From assembly GCA_037720595.1 (NCBI GenBank), contig JBBJLW010000002.1, positions 148,805 to 212,804 of the forward strand: DNA of 64,000 bases, given 5' to 3'. The position numbers were made by a program, and so were the translations under genes. Positions 27,836 through 36,497 of this stretch are shown piece after piece. Every line of letters begins with the position of its first letter. Position 1 is the first letter of the stretch. Origin of the DNA: Gaiellasilicea sp037720595 (GTDB lineage: Bacteria > Actinomycetota > Thermoleophilia > Gaiellales > Gaiellaceae). The notes under the pieces were generated by a model. It was not told the DNA's origin. It saw only the letters and a list, made by a program, of their open reading frames with translations, and made no database searches.

Positions 27836-28240
27836 ATGCGCGCCCGCGGAATCCATCATCTCGGCGTGGCAGTGCACGATCTCGACGTGGCGCTCGACAC
27901 CTATCTGCAGCTCTTCGGCGGCGTTCTCGAGCATCGCGACATCGTTCCTGCTCAGGGCGTCGAGGCCGCGGCGGTCCTGATCGGCTCGGGACGCGTCGAG
28001 CTGGTCGCGCCGCTCGGCGACGACACCCCCGTCGGCCGGTTTCTCGCGAAGCGAGGGCCCGGGATGCACCACGTCGCCTACCAGGTCGCGGACGTGCGAG
28101 ATTCGGTGCGCGAGCTCAGCGTCGCGGGCGTCGAGCTGATCGACCAGGAGCCGCACGAGGGCCTCTTCGGGCTCCAGGTCGCATTCGTCCATCCTGATGC
28201 CGTCCACGGCGTCCTCACGGAGGTGGTTTCGCTTGGCTGA
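27836..28240 (+). CDS. mce: Methylmalonyl-CoA epimerase (VOC family)
   Basis: A 134-residue VOC-fold protein. IHHLGVAVHDLDVALDTY holds the first metal histidine, GPGMHHVAYQVADV the second, and the third-strand pattern VELIDQEPHEG follows. It interconverts R- and S-methylmalonyl-CoA between propionyl-CoA carboxylase and the mutase, consistent with mmsA producing propionyl-CoA. It lies 15 bp after ftsH. Confidence 0.9.
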   Translation: MRARGIHHLGVAVHDLDVALDTYLQLFGGVLEHRDIVPAQGVEAAAVLIGSGRVELVAPLGDDTPVGRFLAKRGPGMHHVAYQVADVRDSVRELSVAGVELIDQEPHEGLFGLQVAFVHPDAVHGVLTEVVSLG

Positions 28241-28454
28241 TTCCGTTCGGATCGAGATCGCCTTCGACGGCGGTCAGATCATGGGTGCGATCGTCACGTC
28301 TGCCGGTGCGGACGAGCTCGAGCGCGCGCTCGCCGAGGCCGACGCCGAGACGTACGTCCTCGACACGAGCGACGGTCGTTACACCGTCGCCCTGCGCCGG
28401 ATCGTCTACGTCAAGCGCTACGCGCGTGAGTCACGGGTCGGATTCGGGATCTAG
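28233..28454 (+). CDS. Small conserved-looking protein of unknown function
   Basis: A 73-residue frame (IEIAFDGGQIMGAIV, ELERALAEADAETYVLDT, TVALRRIVYVKRYARES) with alternating beta-strand character. TTG 28233 is chosen because GGAGG stands 8-10 nt upstream inside the end of mce; the upstream extension of the frame is a shadow of mce. It is translationally coupled to mce by overlap and precedes the sigma factor. No family was recognised. Confidence 0.6.
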   Translation: MADSVRIEIAFDGGQIMGAIVTSAGADELERALAEADAETYVLDTSDGRYTVALRRIVYVKRYARESRVGFGI

Positions 28455-28475
28455 CAGGTCGGGGAGACGAGGCGA

Positions 28476-29051
28476 GTGGCCGAGACGGCGCAGAAGAGCC
28501 CCTCCGGGGCCGAGGTCCGCAAGCTCGTCGAGCGGGCACAACACGGCGAGCGCACCGCGCTCGAGGAGCTCTATCTGATCCACTTCGACCGCATCTACAG
28601 CTATCTGCACCTGACCGTCGGCAACCGTCCCGACGCCGAGGATCTGACGACCCAGACCTTTCTGCGGATGCTCGAGTCGATCGGCAAGTTTCGCTTCCAG
28701 GCGGCCCCGTTCTCGGCCTGGCTCTTCCGGATCGCGCACAACCTCTCGATGGATCATTTTCGCGCCAACCGGCGTTGGCAGCCGGAGGAGGACGTCCCCG
28801 AGCCGCGCGACTCGGAGGAGCGCTCGGCCGAGGACGAGGCGTTCCAGTCGATCGGACGCCAGTCGATGCTCGACCTGATCGAGTCGCTCTCGCAGGAACA
28901 GCAGCAGGTGCTGACGCTCAAGTTCGTCTTCAACTTCTCGAACGGCGAGGCCGCGACCATTCTGGACAAGTCCGAGGGCGCCGTGAAGAGCCTCCAGCAC
29001 CGGGCACTCGGCTCCTTGCAGAAGCAGATCGCCTCCTCCGCGGAAAGCTAG
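28476..29051 (+). CDS. ECF-type RNA polymerase sigma factor
   Basis: A 191-residue sigma-70-family protein of the extracytoplasmic-function group. Region 2 spans EELYLIHFDRIYSYLHLTVGN to DLTTQTFLRMLESI and SAWLFRIAHNLSMDHFR; region 4 has LSQEQQQVLTLKFVFNFSN and GEAATILDKSEGAVKSLQHR, the helix-turn-helix that reads the -35 element. No anti-sigma gene is adjacent. GTG 28476 follows GGGGAGACGAGGC. The YchF-like gene starts at the next base after its stop. Confidence 0.92.
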   Translation: MAETAQKSPSGAEVRKLVERAQHGERTALEELYLIHFDRIYSYLHLTVGNRPDAEDLTTQTFLRMLESIGKFRFQAAPFSAWLFRIAHNLSMDHFRANRRWQPEEDVPEPRDSEERSAEDEAFQSIGRQSMLDLIESLSQEQQQVLTLKFVFNFSNGEAATILDKSEGAVKSLQHRALGSLQKQIASSAES

Positions 29052-29972
29052 ATGGCGCTCGAGGTCGGCATCGTCGGGCTTCCGGGGGCCGGGAAGACGA
29101 CGCTCTTCACGGCGTTGACGCGAACCGGCGGCGCCGGCTTCGGCAAGGAGAACGTCGGGATGGCGACGATCGCCGACGAGCGGCTCGAGCGGCTTTCCAA
29201 GCTCGTCGGGGCACGCAAGATCACGCCCGCGACGATCCGCGTCGTCGACGTGCCGGGCACAGGGCTCGCGTTGCTCGGCGGCCTGCGCCAAGTGGACGCC
29301 GTGCTGGCCGTGGCGGATGGATTCACGCCGGGCGGCAACCCTGCTTCCGACCTCGAGACGCTCGAGCTCGAGCTGCTCGTCGCCGACCGCGATCACGTCG
29401 AGCGGCGGCTCGAGCGCGTCGAGAAGCAGGCGAAGTCAGGAGATGCAGCCCTGCGCAAGGAGCTGGAGGTTCTGACGGCGCTTCTCGCGCACCTCGACGC
29501 CGGCAACAGTCTGCGCGACTTCCCCGGCGAGTTACCGGGCGAGCTCGAGCCGCTGACCACGAAGCCGCTGATCGCGATCGTCAACGGGCCGGGCGGGATC
29601 GACCTCCAGCTCGAGGCGGAGCTGGCGGAGTTGCCCGAGGAGGAGGCCGCCGCCTACCGGGAGGGGCCGTCGGCTCTCGACGAGATCGTGCGACGGCTCT
29701 CCGACGCGCTCGGACTGATCACCTTCTTCACCGCAGGCGAGAAGGAGACCCGCGCCTGGACGTTGCGGCGCGGCGAGTCGGCGCTCGATGCGGCTGCGAC
29801 GATCCACTCCGACATCGCGCGCGGGTTCATCCGAGCGGAGACGATCACGTGCGGCGACCTGCTCGACGCCGGCTCGCACGCCGAGGCGGCTCGTCGCGGC
29901 ACGCAGCGTCTCGAGGGCAAGAGCTACGAGATCCAGGACGGCGACGTCCTGAACATCCGCTTCAACGTCTAG
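29052..29972 (+). CDS. YchF/OLA1-like GTPase/ATPase, divergent and short
   Basis: A 306-residue P-loop protein of the Obg-like family with the C-terminal TGS domain (LITFFTAGEKETRAWTLRRG to GKSYEIQDGDVLNIRFNV). The P-loop is GLPGAGKTTLF. Compared with YchF (about 363 residues), the segment after the G3 motif is shortened (VVDVPGTGLALLGGLRQVD) and the NxxE base-specificity motif is replaced by NGPGG. Nucleotide preference is therefore unclear. It begins directly after the sigma factor stop and shares a CTAG with the convergent transporter. Confidence 0.85.
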   Translation: MALEVGIVGLPGAGKTTLFTALTRTGGAGFGKENVGMATIADERLERLSKLVGARKITPATIRVVDVPGTGLALLGGLRQVDAVLAVADGFTPGGNPASDLETLELELLVADRDHVERRLERVEKQAKSGDAALRKELEVLTALLAHLDAGNSLRDFPGELPGELEPLTTKPLIAIVNGPGGIDLQLEAELAELPEEEAAAYREGPSALDEIVRRLSDALGLITFFTAGEKETRAWTLRRGESALDAAATIHSDIARGFIRAETITCGDLLDAGSHAEAARRGTQRLEGKSYEIQDGDVLNIRFNV

Positions 29973-30802
29973 CCCCCGGCGAGCATCGTGGCGCCGGTGA
30001 GGACAGCCGCTGCACCGGCGAGCTGGACGCCGCCGAGCCGCTCCCGCAGGAGCAGCGCAGCGAGAGCAACCGTGACCGCGGGATAGAGCGAGGTCAGCAC
30101 CGAGACGACGCTGACGAGACCGCGTGTCGTCGCGAGCGCGAAGAGCACGTTGGCCCCGACGTCGCAGGCACCGACGGCGAGAACCGCGAGCAGGAGCCGG
30201 GGCGGGAGGGCGAGCGAGACACCGGCGACGACGGTGGCCACGAGCACGAGCGTCGTCGATGCGAGCCGCGCCACGAGCACCGCCCAGGGCGCACTGTCGT
30301 CGGCGGCGATGTCGAGGAAGACGAAGTAGAGGCCGAAGCCGAGCGCCGCCATCAGCGCGAGCCCGACTCCGGTCGCGACGCGCGCGCCGGGCTCGCCCGT
30401 GCTGCGCGAAACGAGCGCGAGGCCGATCACGGCAACGAGCGCGCCGGCGACTTGGAGCAGCGACGGCCGCTCACCGCGCGCGATCCCAACCGCGAACGGG
30501 ATCGCCGCCGCGACCCCCGAGATCGGCGCGACGACGCCCATCGCGCCGATCGCCATCCCCCGGTAGAGGCCGGCCAAGCCGAGCACGCCGCACAGCCCCG
30601 CCGCGATTGCCGCCAGCGCTGCCCCGGCCCCGAGAAAGGGCTCGCCGGCGACCACGACCCACACGACGACGGCAGCCGCTCCCGCGACCTGCGAAAGGAG
30701 CAGCACCGCCAGGACGTGCGCGCGTCGGGAGGTCAGCCCTCCCAGGAAGTCGCCGACACCGTAGGACAGGCTGGCGCCGAGCGCGAGGAGAATCGCGGTC
30801 AC
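29969..30802 (-). CDS. EamA/DMT-family transporter
   Basis: A 277-residue membrane protein with about ten hydrophobic helices in two repeats, beginning LLALGASLSYGVGDFLGGL and ending SLYPAVTVALAALLLRERL followed by GVQLAGAAAVLTG, the standard ending of EamA repeats. Relatives export metabolites or amino acids. The GTG or ATG region at 30802 lies 9 bp after the OB-HD gene stop, so the two may be cotranscribed. Confidence 0.88.
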   Translation of the reverse strand: MTAILLALGASLSYGVGDFLGGLTSRRAHVLAVLLLSQVAGAAAVVVWVVVAGEPFLGAGAALAAIAAGLCGVLGLAGLYRGMAIGAMGVVAPISGVAAAIPFAVGIARGERPSLLQVAGALVAVIGLALVSRSTGEPGARVATGVGLALMAALGFGLYFVFLDIAADDSAPWAVLVARLASTTLVLVATVVAGVSLALPPRLLLAVLAVGACDVGANVLFALATTRGLVSVVSVLTSLYPAVTVALAALLLRERLGGVQLAGAAAVLTGATMLAGG

Positions 30803-30811
30803 TGCGCGGTG

Positions 30812-31642
30812 TCAGTCGTCGCCGACGGGCCGCGTAGCGGCCACGGCGTCGAGCTGGTTCGCGTGGTAGAGAACGGATGCCTCCGCGGTGCGCGCGGCGC
30901 CTCGGTCGTGATGAGTGGCCACGGCGTGGAGCAGCTCGGCTCGCACCGCGCTGTCGATCGCCTCGGCGCGCTCCTCGATCAAGCGCAGGCCGAGGTGAAC
31001 GTGGCCGAGCAGCCGGCCCTCCTCCGTCTGCCGGAAGGCCGGCGCCCGCCCGAGCTCGCGCGTCCGCCCGACGTCGTGCAGGAGCGCGGCCGCGAGCAGC
31101 AGGTCGGCGCGGAGTCGGGGATGGAGCTGCGCCGTCTCGCGGGCGAGCGTCGCGACGCCGACCGTATGCTCGAGCAGGCCGCCCGCGTAGGAGTGGTGCG
31201 TCTCGGCGGCCGGCAACGTACGCAGCGAGGAGCGGAGCTGCGGGTCGCTCGTGAAGCGGCCGACGACCCCCGCCAGCCCCGTGTGCGAGATCTCCGCCGC
31301 GAGAAACTCGAGAAACCCGTCGAGCTCGTCGGCGTCTCGGCGCAGCGTCGGCGTCAGCTCGGCAGGATCGGCGTCGGCCGCCTCGACCGAGCGGACGTCG
31401 AGCTGGAGCCTTTCGCCGAAGCGCGAGACCCGGCCGAGGACGCGCACGGCGTCCCCCTCCGCGAAGCGCCCGTCGAGCAGCTCCACGTCGTTCCAGACCC
31501 TGGCTTCGATCCGCCCGGTCTGGTCGACGAGCTCGAGCGCGAGATAGGAAGCGCCCTTCTTCGTCCGCAGCCGCTGCTTGCGCGCGACCGCGTAGACGCC
31601 TTCGACCACACGATCCGCGGCTAGCTCGTTGATCGCGCTCAT
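30812..31642 (-). CDS. OB-fold plus HD-domain protein (YhaM-like 3'-5' exoribonuclease)
   Basis: A 276-residue protein. Residues about 10-100 form an OB fold (GVYAVARKQRLRTKKGASYLA, ARVWNDVELL, DAVRVLGRVSRF). The HD phosphohydrolase part has HHSYAGGLLEHTVGVA near residue 160 and LLAAALLHDVGRTREL near 190, and ends with HHDR. This order is that of YhaM/CbfI exonucleases, which trim RNA or DNA from the 3' end. It diverges from the DUF1015 gene over 33 bp. Confidence 0.87.
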   Translation of the reverse strand: MSAINELAADRVVEGVYAVARKQRLRTKKGASYLALELVDQTGRIEARVWNDVELLDGRFAEGDAVRVLGRVSRFGERLQLDVRSVEAADADPAELTPTLRRDADELDGFLEFLAAEISHTGLAGVVGRFTSDPQLRSSLRTLPAAETHHSYAGGLLEHTVGVATLARETAQLHPRLRADLLLAAALLHDVGRTRELGRAPAFRQTEEGRLLGHVHLGLRLIEERAEAIDSAVRAELLHAVATHHDRGAARTAEASVLYHANQLDAVAATRPVGDD

Positions 31643-31675
31643 GGGCTGAGTCTAGGCCGTTGCTAGGCTCGGCCG

Positions 31676-32755
31676 ATGGCCGTCGTCACGCCTTTCCGCG
31701 CGCTTCGCTACGACGAGAGGAAGGCCGGGCCGCTGGGGACGCTCGTCGCTCCACCCTACGACGTGATCTCGCCCAGGGAGCGGCTCGACTACCTCGCGCG
31801 GCCGAACAACGTCGTCCACCTCACCTTGCCCGACTCCGAGGAGGAGGCCGCGAGCACGCTCGAGCGCTGGCGCGCCGACGGGCTGCTCGTGGAGGAGCCG
31901 CCGGCAGTCTGGTTCCTCGTCCAGGACTACGTCGGGCCGGACGGGGTCGCGCGGAGCCGGAGCGGCCTCGTGGCGTCACTCAGGGTCGAGCCCTACGACA
32001 CCCGTACGGTGCTCCCGCACGAGCGCACCCACGCCGGTCCGAAGGAGGAACGACTGCGGCTCCTGCGCGCGACCGGCGTCCAGCTCGAGCCGATCTTCCT
32101 TCTCTATGACAGGCCCGCGCCGCTCGAGGCGCCGGACCGGGAGCCAGATCTCGCTGTCGAAGGCGCTCGCCTCTGGCGGCTCGACGATCCTACGATCACG
32201 CGTGCGTTCGACGACAAGCAGTTGCTGATCGCCGACGGCCACCATCGCTACGAGACCGCGCTGGCCTACCACGAGGAGGAGGGAACGCCCGCAAGTGCGC
32301 AGATGCTCGTCGTGCTCGTGTCGACGGACGACCCCGGCCTTGAGATCTTTCCCACCCACCGCGTGTTCGCCGGACCACAACGACTCGAGGGCGAGCGCGA
32401 GCCGGTCGCCGACCCCGAGGTCGCCCTGGAACGACTTAGTGTTGAAACAACACAAGCTCCTGGGCCCGCAGTCGTCGAAGTGACGCGCGACGGCGGCGCG
32501 ATCGTCCGCGGCGAGCCCGGCCTGCTCGACGTCCACCTCGTCGACTCGCTCGGCCACGAGGGGATCGCCTACACGCCCGACGCGGCCGAGGCGTTACGGC
32601 GCGTACGCGAGGGCGAGGCCGACGTCGCCTACCTGATGCGGCCGACGCGGATCGGAGACGTCTTCGCGTACGCGCGCCGTGGCGAGGTGCTTCCCCAGAA
32701 GACGACCTACTTCTTCCCGAAACTGCTCTCCGGGCTCCTTTTTCACCCCGTATGA
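31676..32755 (+). CDS. DUF1015-family protein
   Basis: A 359-residue protein with the family blocks PFRALRYDERKAGPLGTLVA, APPYDVISPRERLDYLA, ERTHAGPKEERLRLLRAT, IADGHHRYETALAYHEE and FPTHRVFAG. The GHHRYETA stretch looks catalytic or metal-binding. Relatives have been called putative kinases or SerC-neighbour proteins, but no activity is settled. A copy of a palindromic repeat (32439-32457) lies inside the coding sequence, translated around residues 255-261. It overlaps the inositol phosphatase start by 4 bases. Confidence 0.85.
   Translation: MAVVTPFRALRYDERKAGPLGTLVAPPYDVISPRERLDYLARPNNVVHLTLPDSEEEAASTLERWRADGLLVEEPPAVWFLVQDYVGPDGVARSRSGLVASLRVEPYDTRTVLPHERTHAGPKEERLRLLRATGVQLEPIFLLYDRPAPLEAPDREPDLAVEGARLWRLDDPTITRAFDDKQLLIADGHHRYETALAYHEEEGTPASAQMLVVLVSTDDPGLEIFPTHRVFAGPQRLEGEREPVADPEVALERLSVETTQAPGPAVVEVTRDGGAIVRGEPGLLDVHLVDSLGHEGIAYTPDAAEALRRVREGEADVAYLMRPTRIGDVFAYARRGEVLPQKTTYFFPKLLSGLLFHPV
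32439..32457. repeat. Copy A of a dispersed palindromic repeat, inside the DUF1015 gene
   Basis: GTGTTGAAACAACACAAGC occurs here and, in reverse complement, at 38616-38638. The stem GTGTTG/CAACAC with loop AAA is perfect; the outer arm is imperfect here (TTA instead of TTG on the left). A 19-base identity between two places 6 kb apart is far beyond chance in a window of this size. Confidence 0.75.
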
Positions 32756-33549
32756 GCCCGTGGCTCGACGCCTGCCGCGACTCCGTCGCCGACATCCGCG
32801 GCGTGCTCGCCGAGCTGCCGACCCGAGTCGAGCGCGAGCCCGTGGCGAAGACTGGCGAGGGCGGGGACGACACGACCGCGATCGACGCGGCTGCGGAGGC
32901 GGTCGTGATCGCTCGGCTCGCCCGGCTCGACGAGAGCTTCACGCTCGTCTCTGAGGAGCTCGGTGAGGCGAGCTACGGCTCCGGCGGGCCGTGGCGTGTC
33001 GTGGTCGACCCGATCGACGGCTCGCTGAACGCGAAGCGCGACATCCCCTTCTTCTCGCTCTCGGTCGCCGTCGCCGACGGGACGGCGATGGGAGACGTCG
33101 TCTTCGGCTACGTCTACGACTTCGGCTCGGGCGAGGAGTGGACGGCCACCCGCGGTGGCGGCGCCCAGCTGAACGGCCGCGCTCTCGGAGCCGTCCGGCC
33201 GAAGAACGAGATCGAGATTCTCTCCTTCGAGGCGACCACCACGGCCGAAGTGGCCGACAAGGCGGCTGCGGTGGCAGGCATCGCCTACCGGCTGCGGATC
33301 ATGGGCTCGCTCGCGATCTCGCTCTGCCACCTCGCCGCCGGGCGCGTCGACGGTGTCTGCTCGCTGAAGCCGGCGCGCTCGGTCGACATCGCCGCGGCTC
33401 AGTTGCTCGTGCGCGAGCTCGGGCTCGCGATCGACCTCTTCGAGGCGCCGCCGTTCGAGGCGGCTCCGCTCGACCTGATCGGACGTTCGCGCGTCGTTGC
33501 GGCGGGCACCCCCGAGCTGTGCGCGAAGCTGGCCCGAGCCCTTACGTAG
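32752..33549 (+). CDS. suhB: Inositol monophosphatase family phosphatase
   Basis: A 265-residue FIG-superfamily phosphatase. Metal-binding motifs are TLVSEELGE near residue 65, VVVDPIDGSLNAKRDIPFF (DPIDG) near 83, and AARSVDIAAAQLLVRE (equivalent of the WDxAA motif) near 206. It dephosphorylates inositol phosphates or related sugar phosphates with magnesium. The start overlaps the DUF1015 stop (ATGA), so both are coupled. Gene symbol is by family only. Confidence 0.82.
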   Translation: MSPWLDACRDSVADIRGVLAELPTRVEREPVAKTGEGGDDTTAIDAAAEAVVIARLARLDESFTLVSEELGEASYGSGGPWRVVVDPIDGSLNAKRDIPFFSLSVAVADGTAMGDVVFGYVYDFGSGEEWTATRGGGAQLNGRALGAVRPKNEIEILSFEATTTAEVADKAAAVAGIAYRLRIMGSLAISLCHLAAGRVDGVCSLKPARSVDIAAAQLLVRELGLAIDLFEAPPFEAAPLDLIGRSRVVAAGTPELCAKLARALT

Positions 33550-33550
33550 G

Positions 33551-33901
33551 TCAGCCGCCGCGTGCTTCGAGCTCCGCGACAACGCGCTTCGGCGCCACGA
33601 GGCGGTAGCTCTCCTCGACCCAGTCGCGCAGGACCTCGAGCTGAAGGCCGACCACCGGCACCGTCACCCAGCCGGCCTTCCCGAGCCCGTAGCCGGTCGG
33701 CTCGGCGCCTCCGATCGAGAGCGCGTGGTCGTGAGCCTCGTCGAGCTTGACCGCGATCGTGCCGGTATCGGCCGGCGCGTCGCCGAGGAAGACGAAGATC
33801 TTGCCGCGCACCTTCGCAACTCGATCGCCCCACGGAAACTCCTCCGTCGTCTCGGGGAGGCCGAGCGCGAAAGCGCGCAGCTCGGAGCGGAGGTCGAGCA
33901 T
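33551..33901 (-). CDS. MmcQ/YjbR-family protein
   Basis: A 116-residue protein of the MmcQ/YjbR family: LGLPETTEEFPWGDRVAKV at the start, KIFVFLG, ALSIGGAEPTGYGLGKAGWVTV and a terminal ESYRLVAPKRVVAEL. The fold resembles CyaY and is thought to bind DNA, without a known role. It ends 1 bp from the phosphatase stop and diverges from the Mrp gene. Confidence 0.85.
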   Translation of the reverse strand: MLDLRSELRAFALGLPETTEEFPWGDRVAKVRGKIFVFLGDAPADTGTIAVKLDEAHDHALSIGGAEPTGYGLGKAGWVTVPVVGLQLEVLRDWVEESYRLVAPKRVVAELEARGG

Positions 33902-33935
33902 GCCTCTCTACGCTACTGGGAGCTACGCTCTGGGG

Positions 33936-35000
33936 GTGGCTATCGACCGGGACGAGATCCTCCGCGCGCTCGAGCGCGTGATCGATCCGGAGCTCCAGAA
34001 GCCGGTCACCGAGCTCGAGATGGTGCGCGGGATCGAGATCGACGGCCCGGACGTGAAGGTGACGATCGCGCTGACCGTCGCCGGCTGTCCGCTGCGCAAC
34101 TCCTTCGAGGAGCAGGTCGCCCAGCACGTCGGCACGCTCGAGGGCGTCCGCCGGGTCGAGCTCCGCTTCGACGTGATGAGCCCCGAGGAGAAGGCTGCGC
34201 TCTCCACGCGGCTGCGCGGTGGACGGCCCGAGAAGTCGATCTCGGTCGATCCGCGCACGCGCGTGATCGCGGTCGCGAGCGGCAAGGGCGGGGTCGGCAA
34301 GTCCTCTCTCACCGTCAATCTCGCCGCCGCCCTCGACGCGTCCGGCAAGAGCGTGGGCCTGATCGACGCGGACATCTACGGTCACTCGATCCCGCACATG
34401 CTCGGGATCAACCAGCGGCCGATCGTCGTCGACAAGATGATCGTGCCGCCGGTGCGCGGCCGGCTCAAGTTCATCTCGATCGGCAACTTCCTCGACCAGA
34501 ACGGCCCCGTCATGTGGCGCGGGCCGATGCTGCACCGCGCGCTCGAGCAGTTCCTCTCCGACGTTCACTGGGGCGAGCTCGACGTGATCGTGATTGACAT
34601 GCCGCCCGGCACCGGCGACATGGCGATCTCGCTCGGGCAGCTCCTTCCGCGCGCCGAGGTGCTGATCGTGACGACGCCGCAGCCGCTCGCGCAGGAGGTC
34701 GCATCGCGGGCCGCGGTGATGGCACAGCGCACCGGCCAGCGACTGGTCGGGGTCGTCGAGAACATGACCGGCGAGACCTTCGGCACGGGCGGTGGCGAGC
34801 TGCTCGCACGCGAGCTCGAGACGCCGTTCCTCGGCTCGGTGCCGCTCGACGTCGAGCTTCGCGAGGCGGGCGACCGGGGCGAGCCGGTGGTCGAGTCGCG
34901 GGCGGATTCCCCTTCAGCCCGGGCGATCGTCGCGATTGCGGAGCTCGTGGCCGTACCGCGGCCGGGCGCGATCCAGAAACCGCTGACCCTGCTCGCGTGA
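33936..35000 (+). CDS. mrp: Mrp/NBP35-family Fe-S cluster carrier ATPase
   Basis: A 354-residue iron-sulfur carrier. An N-terminal MIP18/DUF59 domain (LERVIDPELQKPVTELEMVR) precedes a deviant Walker A ATPase: VASGKGGVGKSSLTVNLAAAL, LIDADIYGHSIPHMLG, VIDMPPGTGDMAISL. The usual C-terminal CxxC of Mrp is not seen; the region after VGVVENMTGE reads TFGTGGGE. GTG 33936 is the family-like start; ATG 33900 is possible. The HAD phosphatase overlaps its end. It may serve Fe-S loading of complex I encoded downstream. Confidence 0.9.
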   Translation: MAIDRDEILRALERVIDPELQKPVTELEMVRGIEIDGPDVKVTIALTVAGCPLRNSFEEQVAQHVGTLEGVRRVELRFDVMSPEEKAALSTRLRGGRPEKSISVDPRTRVIAVASGKGGVGKSSLTVNLAAALDASGKSVGLIDADIYGHSIPHMLGINQRPIVVDKMIVPPVRGRLKFISIGNFLDQNGPVMWRGPMLHRALEQFLSDVHWGELDVIVIDMPPGTGDMAISLGQLLPRAEVLIVTTPQPLAQEVASRAAVMAQRTGQRLVGVVENMTGETFGTGGGELLARELETPFLGSVPLDVELREAGDRGEPVVESRADSPSARAIVAIAELVAVPRPGAIQKPLTLLA

Positions 35001-35773
35001 CAGGTTCGGGGCACGCCGCCGCGTTCTTCGACCTCGACCGGACGCTCCTGCGGCGCTCGAGCGTGCTCGCGCTTGCCGGCTCGTTCCGCGAACGAGGCGT
35101 GATCGGCCGCGGCCAGCTCGCGAAGGCCGCCGCCTGGCAGCTTCTCTTCGCTGCGCGCGGGATCGGCGCCGAGGCCGTTCGCAAGGCGTCCGAGGACGGG
35201 ATGATGATCCTCGAGGGCTTCCGGGTGGACGACCTCCGCACGATGGTCGCCGGCGCGATGGAGCCCGTGCTGAAGCCGCTCGTCTACTCCGATGCGCTCG
35301 CGCTCGTTCAGCGCCACAAGGGGCGTGACGAACCCGTCTACATCGTCTCCGCGACGCTGCAGGAGATCGTCGAGGAGCTGGCCCGGGAGCTCGGCTTCGA
35401 CGGCGCGCTCGGGTCGACGTGTGAGATCGAGGACGGCGTCTACACCGGTGTCTCGCTGCGGGCCTGCCACGGCGAAGGTAAGGCCGCTGCTGTCCAAGAG
35501 CTCGCGGCGGCAGAGGGAATCGACCTCGCCGTCTCGACCGCGTACTCCGACAGTCACACCGACCTTCCCTTCCTCGACGCCGTCGGCAATCCGGTCGTTG
35601 TCAATCCCGACCGGAAGCTCCGCCGGATCGCGGCTGAACGCGGCTGGCCGGCGCGCGAGTTCAGCGACCTCGCATATCCAGCGCCCCGACGTCTGCGCGC
35701 TACGCTCGTGGGGATCCCGCTCGCACTGGGTGCGAGCGCCGCCGTCTGGGCCGCACGCCGCCGTGCAGCCTGA
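34997..35773 (+). CDS. HAD-IB family phosphatase (SerB-like)
   Basis: A 258-residue HAD hydrolase. Motif I AAFFDLDRTLLRRSS holds the nucleophile aspartate, motif II YIVSATLQEI, motif III with GEGKAAAVQEL, and motif IV AYSDSHTDLPFLDAVG. This set is that of HAD-IB enzymes such as phosphoserine phosphatase or lysophosphatidate-type phosphatases. A hydrophobic C-terminal tail (ATLVGIPLALGASAAVWAA, then RRRAA) suggests membrane anchoring. GTG 34997 overlaps the mrp stop by 4 bases. Confidence 0.87.
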   Translation: MTGSGHAAAFFDLDRTLLRRSSVLALAGSFRERGVIGRGQLAKAAAWQLLFAARGIGAEAVRKASEDGMMILEGFRVDDLRTMVAGAMEPVLKPLVYSDALALVQRHKGRDEPVYIVSATLQEIVEELARELGFDGALGSTCEIEDGVYTGVSLRACHGEGKAAAVQELAAAEGIDLAVSTAYSDSHTDLPFLDAVGNPVVVNPDRKLRRIAAERGWPAREFSDLAYPAPRRLRATLVGIPLALGASAAVWAARRRAA

Positions 35774-36497
35774 GGAAGCGCGGCGCAGGCTCGCGGCGCT
35801 CGGCTTCGAGGCCGACGACGTCGAGACGCTCTTCGACCACTTCGACGACGCCGAGCGGCGCGCCAAGCCCGGCCACGGCCACGCGCGGATCGAATGGCTC
35901 GAGACACAGAAGCTGAAGCCGGTGGCGAAGCCGGTCAAGGGGAGCGCGCTGCCGGGCTTCGACTACTGGGAGTCGCGCGGGGCGCTGGGATACCTCGTGT
36001 TAGCGGAGATCTGCGCGGAGCTGGCCGAAGCAGAGCCGTGGCCCGTCCGGGTCGTAGTCGCGGATGCGTTCCCGACGGGTCACCTCGGCTATTGGGTTCG
36101 GTGGCTGGCCGAAGCCGGCCTCGTCGCCGCGCTGACAGCGTCGTCGCCGGCTCGGCTCCCGCACCCCGACGGCGGCCAGCCGCTCGTCGGCACGAACCCG
36201 CTCGCGATCGGCCTGCCCAACCCCGAGGGCGAGCCGATCGTCGTCGACGTCTCGATGGGCGCCGTCACCTACGGCGACGTGATCCGCGGTGCGGCGCAAC
36301 CGGAAGACCTCGTCCCCTTCGGCGGCGAGCAGGCGCACAAGGCGTTCGCCCTCGCGGTCGGCCTGGAGGGGCTGATCTCCTCCTTCGTCGGCGACACCCA
36401 CGGGATCGTGCTCGTGGCGGCGAAGCCCGAGTTCTCGCACTTCGCCGAGGATTTGCGGGAGCGTGCTGCGGGCCTTCGCCTGCCGGGCGACTCCTAG
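35763..36497 (+). CDS. Malate/L-lactate dehydrogenase (Ldh_2/YlbC) family protein, short form
   Basis: A 244-residue protein. Two recognisable Ldh_2 blocks: PLVGTNPLAIGLPNPEGEPI with VVDVSMGAVTYGDVIR, and KAFALAVGLEGLISSFVG. Family members (NADH-linked oxidoreductases of 2-hydroxyacids or ureidoglycolate) run 330-360 residues, so roughly 100 are missing; the N-terminal portion is reduced, and DVSMGAV lacks the usual DMATS wording. The start at GTG 35763 overlaps the HAD gene by 11 bases. It shares CTAG with the convergent cupin-TPR gene. Confidence 0.75.
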   Translation: MQPEEARRRLAALGFEADDVETLFDHFDDAERRAKPGHGHARIEWLETQKLKPVAKPVKGSALPGFDYWESRGALGYLVLAEICAELAEAEPWPVRVVVADAFPTGHLGYWVRWLAEAGLVAALTASSPARLPHPDGGQPLVGTNPLAIGLPNPEGEPIVVDVSMGAVTYGDVIRGAAQPEDLVPFGGEQAHKAFALAVGLEGLISSFVGDTHGIVLVAAKPEFSHFAEDLRERAAGLRLPGDS

